Shown piece after piece: positions 40,666 through 53,600 of a stretch of DNA of 64,000 nt. Position numbers and translations under genes: made by a program. Within the stretch, counting starts at the first letter, position 1. Each line of letters starts with the position of its first letter. The notes beneath the pieces were generated by a model. That model worked only from the letters and a program-made list of their open reading frames with translations, was not told where the DNA came from and did no database searches. Source of the DNA: Pegea sp. RAD2-039 (taxonomy: Eukaryota > Chordata > Thaliacea > Salpida > Salpidae); assembly GCA_034620365.1 (NCBI GenBank), contig JAQGEQ010000043.1:124001-188000 (forward strand), given 5' to 3'.

Positions 40666-43600
40666 ATGAAGCGAACAGACTTAAGAAGTAACAAGCAAAC
40701 TACTTCTAGAGAATCTTCATCTTGCCCGATCACCAAAGATCGCCAATTTTCAGGTGATATTTTCAAATACTTGTTTTCTCATAATTTTTTTATTTTAATT
40801 TCAACAAAGAGCAATGAAAACAGCTTAATGATCGGAACTACAATAAAACTTCTTTTGTTGATTTTTAATGTCGAATGTCTAAACTTTTTTATGAAACTGA
40901 AAATATTTATAAAATGGGTGGATAAAAAACATTTTTAACAAAAATTCTTGACTAACTTGCAACAAATTTTATTAATATTAGTTTTTGGAGATAAGTTTTA
41001 CTTAAAAGGTGCTTTTAATTTCTGAATTACTATTTTTATTTATTTATTTAATTAATTACCTACCAAAGTAATTAATTATTAGTTTTAATAATTATAATAT
41101 ATTTTAATTGGCCACAAAAAATACTACATATTAAGTATTAAATATTAACAAAATTTCGAGTAAAGGAAAAGAAAATTTTTGTATTTATAACGTATGTAGT
41201 CATAAGCAGGTCTTTTTATTTAAACCTAAACTTTGAGAAGTTTACTCGAGTAAGGTACCTTGACAAGCAAGTAAATACTAAGTACCTTTGTTTACCAATC
41301 GCAAAACCTGTTGACTAATATATACGAGACATATTTTTAATCGATCAAAGCTTGGTTTTATTAGCCGAGGAGCTTTTAAAGGTTGAAGTGCTAAATCAAA
41401 TTAATCAGTTTCTTTTTTATATAGCACACAAGAATGTATACCACCCTAAGCTAGAAAGTCAATAAACCCATATTTGAAACTATAAGATGAAATTAAAAAA
41501 GTCTCAATGGTTTTATTTAACTTGCCCCTAATTTGAAAATGCTTCAAGTAAAGCAAATCAAATCCTGCTGTCACTATAAAGAAAGTTTGTTGGATAACCC
41601 TCACCTGTATCTATCCATGTTTTGGTGGTTAAATTCTAATTCGAATAAGAAACAAACAATGCTTGTAGAAAAACAGTTTTGTAAAAACATTTTTGTCATA
41701 CATTTTGAACTTTCACTTTTAAGACTAAATGAAAGTAAGAAAAAATAGAAAAGTAAATGAGAAAAGCTTTAATCGAACATTTTTAAAAATACCCTCAAGA
41801 AGGAAGCTTTTTTCGATGAACCTAATGTGGTTTAAAATCTGAAAAACTTATTAATCACACATGTCAATGAAATAAATTCTTTCTTGAGTAATTATACCTT
41901 GAAATGTAGTTACTTTAAAACTTTTTGATTTAATTCTAAATTGCTGAAAATATAGAAATACTTCTTAAATATTTTTTACTCTTGCAAAACTTTTATCTTG
42001 AATTGACGAGGTAAAAATGATTAAGATGAAAACAAAAAAAATTAAAGATAATTTAAATTCCTTCTTTAAATCATAACAGCCACGAATCAAATCTCAGGAT
42101 CGCTAGAAGAAATTCAAGAAGAGATTACTTCCGAAGGATACGGATTAAGAACGCCTTACGGAACTCATTTTAGTCTTGACTTTGTCAAATATTGTGAAGA
42201 CATTTGTAAGTGAAAGCGACTTAGAAAAATCTTTTAAAAACTTTTGAAATTATTTCTTAAGTTTCTAAAAAACCAATGATGCGTAAATCGACTGGGAGCT
42301 TCACAGACCTACCCCCAAATCCTCCAACCAAGTCAGTCATGTGTCTTTTCAATCAAGTTTTTACTTTTACTTCTCAGATTTGCTAGTGGGCGCTCTCACG
42401 ATAGTCTCGAGTCGTTAGCAAGCAACTATGACGCCATTCGAACTGACAATGATCTTGTTCTGATGGAAACTAAAAAACGACTTGAGGAAGCTGCCTATAG
42501 GTCGGTTGTATCATTAATTGCTATGGTTCTATAATTTTATTGAATGAAAGCGACAAAAAACTAAAAAAAATTAATACTGAAATAAAAATAAAAATGAAAA
42601 AAATGAAATGTCAACTACTGCAAGTGATGACGTCACAAAATCAAAAAATGTAGTTTAACATTAAAAAGGTCACTAGGTCTAGACAGTATCTTCAAAATCA
42701 TTTGGTTTTTAATCTGTACAAAAATTTGTTCTTTATTTTAATTGTTTAGAAATCAGTTGATTATTTTTGAACTGATTTAAATGGAGCTTCAAAAAATTTC
42801 AAAAAAAATTTCCAGATTTCTAAAGAGCTGATGTAAAAAGGAAATAATTAAATTAGAAAGCTTTTTGAATTAGTCTGTAATTAAATAACATTTGTCTAAC
42901 TTGAATGTCAAATCTTGCAAATAAATTAGCTGTAAACATCAGCAATTCTCATTGATTAGTTCATTAATCACTAGTTCAGCTCTAAAAAAATTCGAAGGAT
43001 TTAAATTTAGAAATGGTTTGGTAAGTGAGAGGTTTTGTTGAGAGTCTTTTCATAAGTGATACTTCATCAGTCTATTTTTTCAATTTTAAACAAAAGTTTC
43101 CTTGTGTCAACAGGTCTATTCGAAAAAAATCTAACCCTAACGACGTTATCTCTGACAATAGACTTTTATATACTTCAGTTGATGGCAAACAAACTAATAA
43201 TGGGATTTATGTCGTAAGAAGATGAGAGACATTTTTAATGCAAAGATTTTTGTGATTTTTTAGTTTTTTAAATAATGATTAAGATAAATTATTTAGAAGA
43301 AAGATCAAAGCAGTAGCTGCAGCAGTGGTGCTCGAACTCCGAATAAAAGTCCTCTTCAGTTACAACAAATCAGGGAACAGATGAGTCTTGCTCTGAATAG
43401 GATCAGAAAGTTAGAAGAAGAGGTCTTTCCATTTAAAATTTAAAAATAAATTTAAACAAAATAATTTAGTCAACATTTTTAGATCAAAAAAATTCCGGAT
43501 TTAAAAACGAAAATTGTTGAATTGGAGAATGAGAATCGGAAGTTAAAAAGTTTGTTTAAAGTCACGTGACTTACAAATTGTTAAATTTGCATCTTGTAGC

Positions 43601-46017
43601 TTCGAGCATTCGAACAGAAGTTTCTATGGAAACGCAGCTAGTACCAAGAAGAAGATATGACAGCAGTCAAAGTAAGAAAAAAGTCTAAGGTATCTCCCGA
43701 TGACGTCATCACTTCATAGTGATGAGTCTTGAAGATGCCAGCGAACAAACTTCAGCATCAACACAGACGAAAATTGATGACGTCACAGCTGCTAGCAGTG
43801 CGACACTGATGACATCACAAACATCGCAAACAACGATACAAACTGCTGACGTCAGCATCGGCGTTGCCCCATCTCAGCACGATTGCGCAACTAATACGTC
43901 AGAAACTGTAGTAAAACCACACCATGACGTCACCACACAGACTTTGATGACGTCATTAGTAAATCGCGCCACTAATACGTATGCACCGCGAACTGTCGAC
44001 GCTACTACCTCCGATTCACAAATAGTCGTCGAACGTGGTACTATGACGTCATCAGTGATGACTTCATGCAGGCAAACGCAAACTAGAGCGGAGGTAAGTT
44101 TAAGTGACGTCATCATAAAGCTTTCTAAAGTGTTTGTTGCTAGGAAACTAATTTTCTTCGCAAACCAGTGATGATGACATCATTCCAGACGCGATCTTTT
44201 GATACTTCAGCAAAAAAAGATTTTGAAGATTTGGATGAAGATTCGCGATCTAAAAGTTCTAATAATCTGCATGTAATCCCAAGTGAGCAGATTTTTCATC
44301 TTAATCTTTATCTCATGATCTTCCAATCTTTTAAAACTTTTCTTATTTCTCCTAAACTTCTTATCATTTTTAACCTTTTTATGATGGTTTTTGTCCCTTA
44401 TTTTATCTTCTTTTAATCTTTATCTGATCTTTTAGAGAAGTCAATCATGAAGAAGCCTGGAAAAATTATAAAGCAAGGCGGAAAAAGTTTAAAATTTGCT
44501 ACAGAAATTAATAAGTAAGTTTTTTAATTCAAGACGTCTTTGATGACGTCATACCTTTTATTATCAGCACGTCATCAACTCAAAGTTCTTTTTCGGACAC
44601 TTTTGTGAGCACTCAACGCCCTCTTACACTCCCTGTTTGTGATGTTATTTCTTCTGTTGATGAGCTGCATGGAACTGCGGTATGACGTCATCAAATAATG
44701 AGATGTAATGACGTCACATTTCAAGTTATTTAAGCAGAATGAAGCCAGAAAGGTGGAAGAAGAGAACAGAAGATGTGAACAAGATCATAAGTAAGATTTT
44801 TCTTTCTTGTCAACATCAAGTCTGAAACATCAGCAGTTCAAATTTGTTGATAGATTCTTCTTCTACCCGGAACTCATCGAGTCTTTGAGTATTTTAGAAC
44901 AAGAAGACGCCTCCAACAATGACATTGTAAGTTTTTAGTCTTTTCACATGTTTTTGACAACAATTACAACACTACAGCTTCGAGCGAGAAATCTGGTACA
45001 ACAAGAATGGTTTGAGGTTGCCGGGCAACCAGATTCTAGTCCTATTTTTATTCAAAGCTTTCTCGATCAGCTGACGTCACAAAAACTCCGAGAAAAAGTA
45101 ATAAATTTGACAGATGAAAATGTGAGTTGTCTAGAGGATGTTAACAGGGGATGAAATATAGATTTTTCTCAGGGAAATACTGTTCTTCATTACACGTTAT
45201 CTCATGGTAAAATTGAGAACACAAAACTCTTATTAGAAGTCGATGAATTGAATGTCGATTTGGGTAATGAAGCAGGATACACACCAAGTATGTTAGCTGC
45301 TCTATGTCAAATTCGTAGTGACCTTCAACTTCAAGTTTTCCATCATTTGTTTATGGTTCGATACTTACAACACAAGTGAATAAAATTGAATGAAATATTT
45401 GAATAGAAAGCAGATGTAAATATACAATCAGTTGAGGCCCAACAGACTGCTCTCATGTTAGCAGCTTGCCATGGTCAGTTGGAAAGTAGTAAGTTGTTAC
45501 TAGAATGTGGAGCTGATATCAATGCAAGTGATGAAGAAGGTTCAACAGCCCTGATGTGTGCGGCAGAAATTGGAAATGTTGAAATTATTAAATTATTACT
45601 CAGTAACCCAAATTGTGACCCTAAACTAGCTGATCAAGTGAGTAATGAAACGTTTAATCATTCAGTGATTTGTTAGTTTATAACAAAAAGTTCGGGAAAA
45701 ATGATGATTCATAAAATTGATTTTAATTTTATTTATTAATCCGCTTATAACTTGGTTACTTTAGGACGGGTGTACAGCGCTTTCAATCGCTATGAATGGG
45801 GGACATAAAGAAGCGGCTCTTCAAATATATGCCAGTGTTCATTTGAAGAAAAATAAATCAAGCTCAACAGTTTTATTGGTGAATTTCAAATATTTTGATA
45901 TTTTATTTTAGTTTTATCTCTTTATTGTGTCATGTTGAAACGTTTAATCGAATTGAAATTTCATTTATGTAGATGCCACAAAATGCTCACAGCAAACAAT
46001 TTTCTTCAAGAAGATGA
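40666..46017 (+). CDS. KANK: KN motif and ankyrin repeat protein (KANK)
   Basis: Scaffold protein that in animals binds talin at focal adhesions and organises cortical microtubule-stabilising complexes. Exon 1 (40666-40753) starts MKRTDLRSNK; exon 2 (42080-42205) carries the KN motif RTPYGTHFSLDFVKY (about residues 53-67), the talin-binding element. Later exons encode a coiled coil (LALNRIRKLEEEIKKIPDL, about 43380-43560), a Thr/Ser-rich linker (43720-44093), a KANK-typical helical stretch (FIQSFLDQLTSQKLREKVIN) and a C-terminal block of about five ankyrin repeats (GNTVLHYTLSHG, GYTPSMLAALC, ADVNIQS…TALMLAACHG, GADINASDEEGSTALMCAAE, DGCTALSIAMNGG). The last exon ends …SKQFSSRR at 46017. The donor after the first ankyrin exon is ambiguous; ATG/GTTCGA near 45356 fits the family best. 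An acceptor-like site ends at 40614. The linker exon is odd because its DNA is packed with TGACGTCA. Confidence 0.9.
42628..45079. repeat. Cluster of TGACGTCA (CRE-type) octamers
   Basis: Exact TGACGTCA palindromes start at 42628, 43701, 43778, 43847, 43925, 43948, 44044, 44105, 44544, 44683, 44709 and 45072, with near copies TGACATCA at 43810 and 44175 and TGACTTCA at 44059. Most are embedded in a longer GATGACGTCATC-like core. They fall in introns and exons alike. Elsewhere in the window I find exact copies only at 7309, 51243 and 51391. In DNA with about a quarter G+C, chance would give well under one copy per 64 kb. The octamer is the full consensus for CREB/ATF bZIP factors. Confidence 0.85.
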
Positions 46018-47001
46018 AGTAAGTTTGAGGCTGCATAAGATCATTTTTGAATATTTATTTTACTCTCCAACAGACAGAATTTTTTATAATTTAAAGATTT
46101 GATTAGTTGAGAGACTACGAAAATTATTATAAGACCTGACATTTTGTATCATTAAGTTTTCTAGGAATTTGTATTTCTTAATTTTGCAGATTGTAGAAAT
46201 ATTAGTTTAAATAAAAATAACTAAAAATTAAATTGCTTTTCATTCTCATATTGAGTTATTTTTAAAAAGCAAGATTCTAAGAATAATCAGAAATTGCTTT
46301 CAAGAAAACTTTAACTAAATGTGATGACATTCTTCTGAACAATAGATTACTCTGCTACTAAGAAGTAAAAACTTTTCATTTTTTGGACAGATAAAATCTC
46401 TCGTTGTGGAGATCTTCTTCTCATCTGATTTTTGAGCCTCAAACACGTTGCCACCTTTTTGCCTTAAAGTTTTCAGATAATATCTTTGATGTCAGTTGGA
46501 GGTGACAAAGACTGAGTGAAATGGGATTTTGTTTTAGATGTATGTTTAGTCAAGATACTTTGAATCACTTCGCAGAAATTTCAATAAACCAAATTTAAAT
46601 TTAGGTTTTTATATAAAGCTTCTAAAAGCTGTTGGAGAAGCAACCTAAAAAAATCTTTATCAAAAATCATTAAAAAAACTAAATAAATGTCACCAGCTAA
46701 AACTCAGATTGCATAATAGCTTTTAAAAATATCTTCATCAAAAATAAATTTCAGCATTCAGGTTTTATTCTTAAATTAGCTTCAATCATTCATTGTTTTA
46801 GATTCATAAATGAAGAAATTTATAATTTAATAATCGAGTAAAATTACTTTCAAATACTGTTGAAGTTTTCAACTAATAATCAATATATGTTTGAAAATAA
46901 GCTAATTTTTAACTAATGAAAAACAAACTGTTGATTATAATACAAGTGTTTCATGATTGAAATTGTATTTGATTAAATTATCGGAAAATTGTCATCACAT
47001 A
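46018..47001. other. 3' flanks of convergent KANK and ECHDC2-like genes
   Basis: About 1 kb between convergent stop codons. It holds AT-rich untranslated sequence without a supported open frame or RNA gene. Confidence 0.5.
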
Positions 47002-48349
47002 CTATTTTCCTTCGTACTTAGGTTTTCGCTTTTCTTTGAAGGCTTTTAAACCTTCCAATCGGTCTTTAGTAGGGATAACCTGAATATAATAATTACTAAT
47101 TACTACAATAGAACATTTATGATAAAACCTGAGCATAGCAGGCTTGTTCAAAAGCTAGTCCAGTTGAAAGATCAACTTCTACTCCATGATTAATTGCTTG
47201 TTTTGCCATTCTCAAGGCTATGGGTCCCTAAAAAATCACAATTAAATGCTGAAGATCTAATTTGTAAATTACTTGTGGAATAATCTCTTTAGCAAGTTCA
47301 AGTGCTCTTAAGTAGGCAGCATCTCCATCACAGTTTTGCTCAACCACGTGATTTACTAAACCAATTTGGTTTGCCTGAAATCAAGTTAAATCTTTTCAAA
47401 TCTATTGTAACCAACAAGATTATACAAAATAAAAAAATCTACTTTATCTCCATCCAAGACTCTTCCAGTGAAAATCAACTCTTTTGCAAGACTTGGACCA
47501 ACAACCCGCGCAAGGTTTTGAGTTCCACCTTTTATAAGATTTATATAACCATCAAATCTAATAAACAGTTATTTTTACCTGCTCCTGGTATGATAGCAAG
47601 TTTCGTCTCAACTAATCCCATTTTTGCGTTAGAAGCTGTGATCATTATGCATCAGATCCATGAATTGTTGTTAAACACCTACCAGCAATTCTGATATCAT
47701 AACCAAGTGCCATTTCCAGGCCTCCACCAACAGCAGTGCCATCCAAAGCAGCAATAGTTGGAAATGGGACTTTTTGCATATCATAAAGAAGAGACCTCAG
47801 CTTGCCTACAAAAGGTCCAACCTCTTCTGGGGCCATTTGAGATCTTTCTTTGAGATCAGCCCCTATAAGGAGCTAACCAGATTGATTTTGAGAAGCTAGA
47901 AAGCAGATTAGACCTGCACAGAAAATTCCAGGAACTAAACTTCTGATGATCAAGGCTCTGAGGTCAGTTTTATATTTCATTTGTTCAATGGCTTCACTTA
48001 ACTAAACAGATGACAAATTAGGCTGAGAAATAAACAAACAAATCTCTTACAAGAGCTGACATCTTCTTTCCAATAGCATTTCGGGATGTGGGGCGATTTA
48101 AACCTAAAACCACAACACCTAGAAAACAAAACTTTTTTCATATATTATTCTTTTAAACAGGTTTTTGATAATTTAAAAAATTAAAACTTAACAAATTAAT
48201 AATCATTCTTATAACAAACCATCATATTCTCCTTTTAAGTAGTCAATGATAAGTTCACTATCATTAACTGCACAGGTGGCAAAAGATCTTGGAAAATAAT
48301 TACAAGTTAGAGTATGTTTAAAGATTTTGAGCAAGCCTCTCATTTTCAT
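47002..48349 (-). CDS. ECHDC2: Mitochondrial enoyl-CoA hydratase-like protein (ECHDC2/AUH family)
   Basis: Nine exons give 295 residues if translation starts at 48349 ([10 protein letters not shown]…), a basic, hydrophobic leader suited to mitochondrial import; an in-frame Met at 48406 would add 19 residues. The crotonase fold is clear: [13 protein letters not shown] forms the first oxyanion loop, [15 protein letters not shown] has the oxyanion Gly and first catalytic Glu (about 145), and [18 protein letters not shown] carries the second Glu (about 165). [10 protein letters not shown] and the end [18 protein letters not shown] resemble ECHDC2, whose length (about 290) it matches better than AUH (about 340), although AUH-type methylglutaconyl-CoA hydratase is the near alternative. 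The reaction would be hydration of an enoyl-CoA in fatty-acid or branched-chain amino-acid breakdown. Both catalytic Glu residues are kept, so it should be active. Confidence 0.88.
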
Positions 48350-50679
48350 AATTAAAAACAATTGCTTCAAGAAAAATATTGATAAAACACCAGTATAATA
48401 AGTCATCAAATATGTGTTTAGTTATCTAAACTTTATGTATTTTTTATAAACATGTTAATAAACTTATATTTAGTAATTTTATAATCATATTATTTAAAAC
48501 TAAAAATTAAATTTAAAATGAAATATTTCTAAGAAAATTAAAATTGAAGACCATTTTGATACTTATTCAAATTATAAATAAGTTTGATATTATCTATCAA
48601 AATAACATATTATATAAAAAGTTGCACTGTTGATATAATTTTAAAATACAACAATTTAAAATTTGACTGATTAAAATAACAGTTCTTTTTCTTTGACTTT
48701 ATATCAAAAATTAATAAGGTTATTAAACAAGTTATTTAAGTCGCTATGAGAAAAAACTTTAAATAAAAAACATTCAATAACTAAAAATATAAAGATTAGC
48801 AAGCAATGTCAAAAAAATATTCTTTGAAATTTTACAATTGTCAACAACAAATAAATTGAAACTTTGAATGTCAGAATAAACGACAAAAATGGGATTTTGA
48901 AAACTAAATCAGTTTTTTAAAGATCTGATAATTTTTTTAAGAATAAGCATTAAGTAAAAGATAAAAATATATTTAGAAAAATAAGATATAAATATTCATA
49001 TTTGTAGAAGCTGTAAGAGTTAAAATATCTAGCCAGCTTAACTGGTTTTCGAAACCCGACCCAAGATTTCATAACATTATTTGCAATTCTTATTATGTAA
49101 TTTATTTGAGAAAAATGATTAGAAAACATTAGAAGCTGAGAAAAACGTTGAACACATTAAGTTGATTTTATGCCATAATGTACACCTTAACAAGTAAAAC
49201 CAAATTTGGCTTTCGAAGTTATTGCAAGAAGCGCTCACCCTTGCTTTGCCGGGAGCTAATACCAGTAATTAGTTTGAAAATAAGTATTGACTTTTAGCCA
49301 AAATATCCATCTGTAAAACAAAACTTTTGTCCCTCAGTGTTCTTAATTAAAAAATATTTCAACTTTAAGTGCTAGGGCAACCTTTTGACAACCGTTTTGG
49401 TTGTTGTCCGCCACCTTTTTAAAAGTTGGTTTATAAAAGGATAGCTTTACCTAAGCACTTTCTTTTTTAGCTAGATTTACAGAGTGAATAGATAACACGT
49501 TGAATAAAGTCGAAATCGGTGAGATCACCGGCAAAACCTCTTTTTTAGTTAACTTTCAATTCGAAATTGAGTTTCAATCTTTTTAATATTTTGCCATTTT
49601 GCTCTTGAAAAGCCACACCTGTAGTACGCCAAATGGGCTTAGAAATTTGTTACTGACATAAAATTTATTCAATGTGTAAATATTTTCTGCTCGGTTTTAT
49701 CCAGTTTTTGGAAAAATATTCTATAGACATAAATTTTGTTTAAATTGTGTACTTAAAATTGTGTTTAAGATTCAATTTTTTCCTTTAATTAAATTCAAAT
49801 ATTTTTTGAAAACTTTTCTGTTTAAAACTTTTATTGCACTCATAATTAATTTCATATTTTCAAACTTTATAGCGTTTTTACTTGATAAATATAAAGTCCT
49901 ATAAAAAAGCGTTTTAGCTGCTGTAGCATTTGAATTTTCTGTTGAGTGACTCTTTAAAACTCATTTATTCAGAAACAACTTAAATATTTTTAAATGATTT
50001 TGAAGTGATTTAGATTTATTATTTTGGATCATTTCCAATTGTTCAAAATATTTCAAATCTATGTTAGTATCAATAATTAAAGTGTCAAACTACTCACTAA
50101 ATTTTACAATAAAATTCATCGTTCAGTTAATCCATTAATTAATGTTTTGTTTTTCTCATAAATTTATATTTGCCAAAAATTAAATTCAGCTATATTTAAT
50201 AAAAATTATATTTTAAAACAATATCAAAATTTTACAACAATTTTTTATTTCTCATTATGAGTACAGTAAACACCGAAGTAAAAATTATTTTCTTGAGTTT
50301 AATCTGTATCTACTGTAAATAGCATCTATCAAATTTTTCGCAACTTTAACTTCCCACAGTAAATTGAAACGAAATTTGTTTTAAGCTGAAGGATTATGAA
50401 GTATTTAAAGCGCATTCTATCTGCACATAAAATAAAAATTATTGTCCAGTCTGAAATAGATTTAGAAAAAGCAAAGCACAAAACATTAAAAGCTGATTAA
50501 AACAAGTTTCAATTTTCGTTATGATTCAACAAAAAAATTTTGAAAATATTTTCAAATTAAAATCCTCAAAGATTACAACGACAAAAAGTTGAAGATTCAA
50601 AGATGTACAAAAGTTATGTGATTAATGACGTATAAAAGCAAGCTGTTACGGAGACATCAGCGTCTTTTCATAAAGGATC
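48350..50679. other. Intergenic region upstream of the ECHDC2-like gene
   Basis: About 2.3 kb. Most is AT-rich, but 49220-49560 is clearly less so and contains a TATAAAAGG (about 49432) and a CpG-containing patch around 49520-49545 (ATCGGTGAGATCACCGG, with an 8-base inverted pair CGGTGA/TCACCG). It could be a distal promoter of the minus-strand gene, an untranslated exon or a small RNA locus. I could not assign it. Confidence 0.35.
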
Positions 50680-53600
50680 TTATATCTCCCACACTCCTGG
50701 TTTGACAGAATTTTGTTGATGATGGTCTTCTGCTAAAGATGAGTTTGAGGAGTAAAGAGGAGAAGATTTACTCTTGCTGCTATCACAAACAACGGAAATC
50801 GCGTTTCTTTTACTGGGAGTAAATTTTGTGCAGGATGGTTCTTCTGACACTGTAGAGCTGTTGAAGATTGATAAAGGTCGTTGGACGTTGTCATGATAGG
50901 ATTGTGATTTCACTATAGGAATCTTTTCATGAATTTTTATGATTGGTTTGCGACGGATAGAAATTCGAGGAGTTTGTTTCGTGAATTCACTCCATAAATC
51001 AAGATACACGTCACGTGAGTCATACATCGACTCTTTGACTGAGATCTCGCGAAAAATATGGCATCCCAGTTCGGCAGCCAGCTTCCGCCCTTTCTCCTGA
51101 GTCACCATGCGCTCATGTTCCGCTAAATCGAGTTTGTTGCCAATCAGCGCCCAACAGGGCCGAAAACTGGTCTTCATCTTTGAATGAGTGTAACTGGCGA
51201 TAAATTTCAGTCGCGTGAGCTCATCGAAGCTATATTTGTCTGTGACGTCATATACAAAGATAAAACTCTCTCCCCATTTGCATTTATCTTCCAATAGTAA
51301 AGACTCATTGTCCTGCAAAGAAGAGCTTTACGTAATTATGACATCATTTCTTTGTCCTCTTTTATATGGAAGTTGGTGAAAAAAAAGTGATGACGTCAGC
51401 GATCAGATTATTAACTTTTTTTGAACTTTTTAAGTTTTGTCAATTTCTAAATTTCTTTGTAAACTAACCGAAACATAAAACTTGATTCTAATGAAATCAT
51501 TTCTACAATTGCTCACATTTACAACTTTGTTTATAAGAAGCAGATTAAATTTTAATGAAATAAATAGTTAATCAGGGTTACTTGAACAGTTTTCTTTGAC
51601 AAATCTAGTGTAGTTTTTAATTTGCCTTTTAAATTCGCAATTTTGGGTAAAAAGCAAATCTGAACCAAGGTGTTTATACTATTTCATAAAATTTGAAAAA
51701 AGTTTGAAACTATGTTTTTGCTTAAGATTAGTTTTCATCAGATATATAATAAATATCAATCAAAAAAGATAAAAAGAGTTATATTTGTAAAATTATATAT
51801 AGAAGAATTAAAGAGATATATAAAGATCAAAATCTGGTGTTTAAATTTACTCATTTATTAACTTGATTTTAAGAATTAGCTTCATATATAACATATATTA
51901 CAAGTATATAATTAGAGTTGATTGTACAACCAACTTATTCACATTACAAATATCCGATGAAAGATGATTAGGGATTGTTGATATGATTAAATAATTCTAA
52001 ATTAAAATTTAAAGCTGGAATTAATAATTTTAAAGAATGAATTTCATTTTGAATTTAAGTTGAAGGCGTAATCAGTAAATATTTTTTTAAGGTTAAAAGA
52101 TAAGTTTTTTTTTCTAAAAAAGTATTTTAATTAATACCTCTCTATCAGTAATGCTTTTATTTGTAAGTTTGAAGCTCTTTTGAATTTAAAAGACAAAAAC
52201 AATCGCTAATATTTCTCATACTGAGCACTAAAAATAATTTAAGTTATAAGTTATCAAAACATATCAGAACTCTTGAAATGTTTCAAATATTTTTGCTGAA
52301 ATTATTTTTTGATAAAATAATAGGATTTTGGTAAAAGCTTTTTATGAGGATGATGAAGATTTGGGACGCAAACATCCATAAAAAATTATCTTAAATTTAA
52401 ACTCTTTAAAGTAATCAAAACACAAAATTTTAACGCCTCTTTATCCTATTGGTAAAGCTCATTTAAAACCGATATAATTACAATAGTTTATAATATACTC
52501 GACTTTATAATATATTTAATATGTAAAAAAAATCTGATTTGAAAACAGGGAGAAGTTAGATTAAAAAAATTCTTTAAAAAATTATTATGGTATGATACAT
52601 AATAAAAAAATTATTCTAAACAAAATGATAACGGATACTAAAGTTGGTAATATTGTGACAAAAGGCAAACTGTTTCTTCTATTGTATCTCATTTTAGAGA
52701 CCTATTATGAAACCAACTGTTTCAAAAGTTCAATTTAGTATTAATGTAAAACAACTGTTTAGAGATGACCTAAACGCTAGTATCTGTCATTAAAAAAACA
52801 TTTTTAATTTTATTATCGTAATATTTTAAGAAACATTTTAGGATAATGGTTACTTCTCAAATAGTTTTTTAATTTAAATATTTCATATAGTAATTAAAAT
52901 AAAATAATCTTAATTAAAAAGTTACTTAATTTATTTCAAATTATAAAAGTTATATATCGTGTTTTATATTAAAAATGTTAAACCACTTATTAGAACAATA
53001 AAACTTTAATACAAGTACAACTGATAAACGAATTCAAACAGCTTCACCTAGTTTCAAAAGAACTTTTTTATAAGAAATTTTTAATGAAATAAACATTATT
53101 GTTAGATGATTACGAATAATGTCTCTGGTTAAACATATATAAGATTTATATCAGATTTTGTTTTTTTAAAACTGAATTCAAATGCAAAAAACAATCTGCT
53201 AACTTGTCCCGCTGCAGTATCCAGAACCTGAAACTCCACCAAAGCATCGTCGACTTGACACAAATGGCAATAAATAGTTTCTGTCAAAACACAGTGAACT
53301 GACTATATAACTTAAAAAATTATCATTGTAAAAAGTTAGTTATAGAGTATTTAATATTTTGTACTACTTTAGTATAAACTAAACTATTACCTAAACCAGG
53401 CTCATAATCTCCAATATATCGATTTGTCATAAACCGAACAGTCAGGGCTAAAATAAAAAAATAAAAAATTGTTGTTTGGAAATAATTTAATTAACAATTA
53501 AAGTACAAGGCTATTTACATATATTTTTGAAAAACAAAATTCCTCAAACTTTTCCTTTATTACATTTCCTAATTAACAAAATTCCAAATATTTGTAGAGT

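Noticed and set aside
41533..41748. Plus-strand open frame of 71 codons inside KANK intron 1
   Set aside because: It does not fit the KANK phase, and shows no recognisable protein feature.
43874..44116. Minus-strand open frame opposite the KANK linker exon
   Set aside because: It is a shadow caused by the palindromic TGACGTCA repeats, which keep both strands open.
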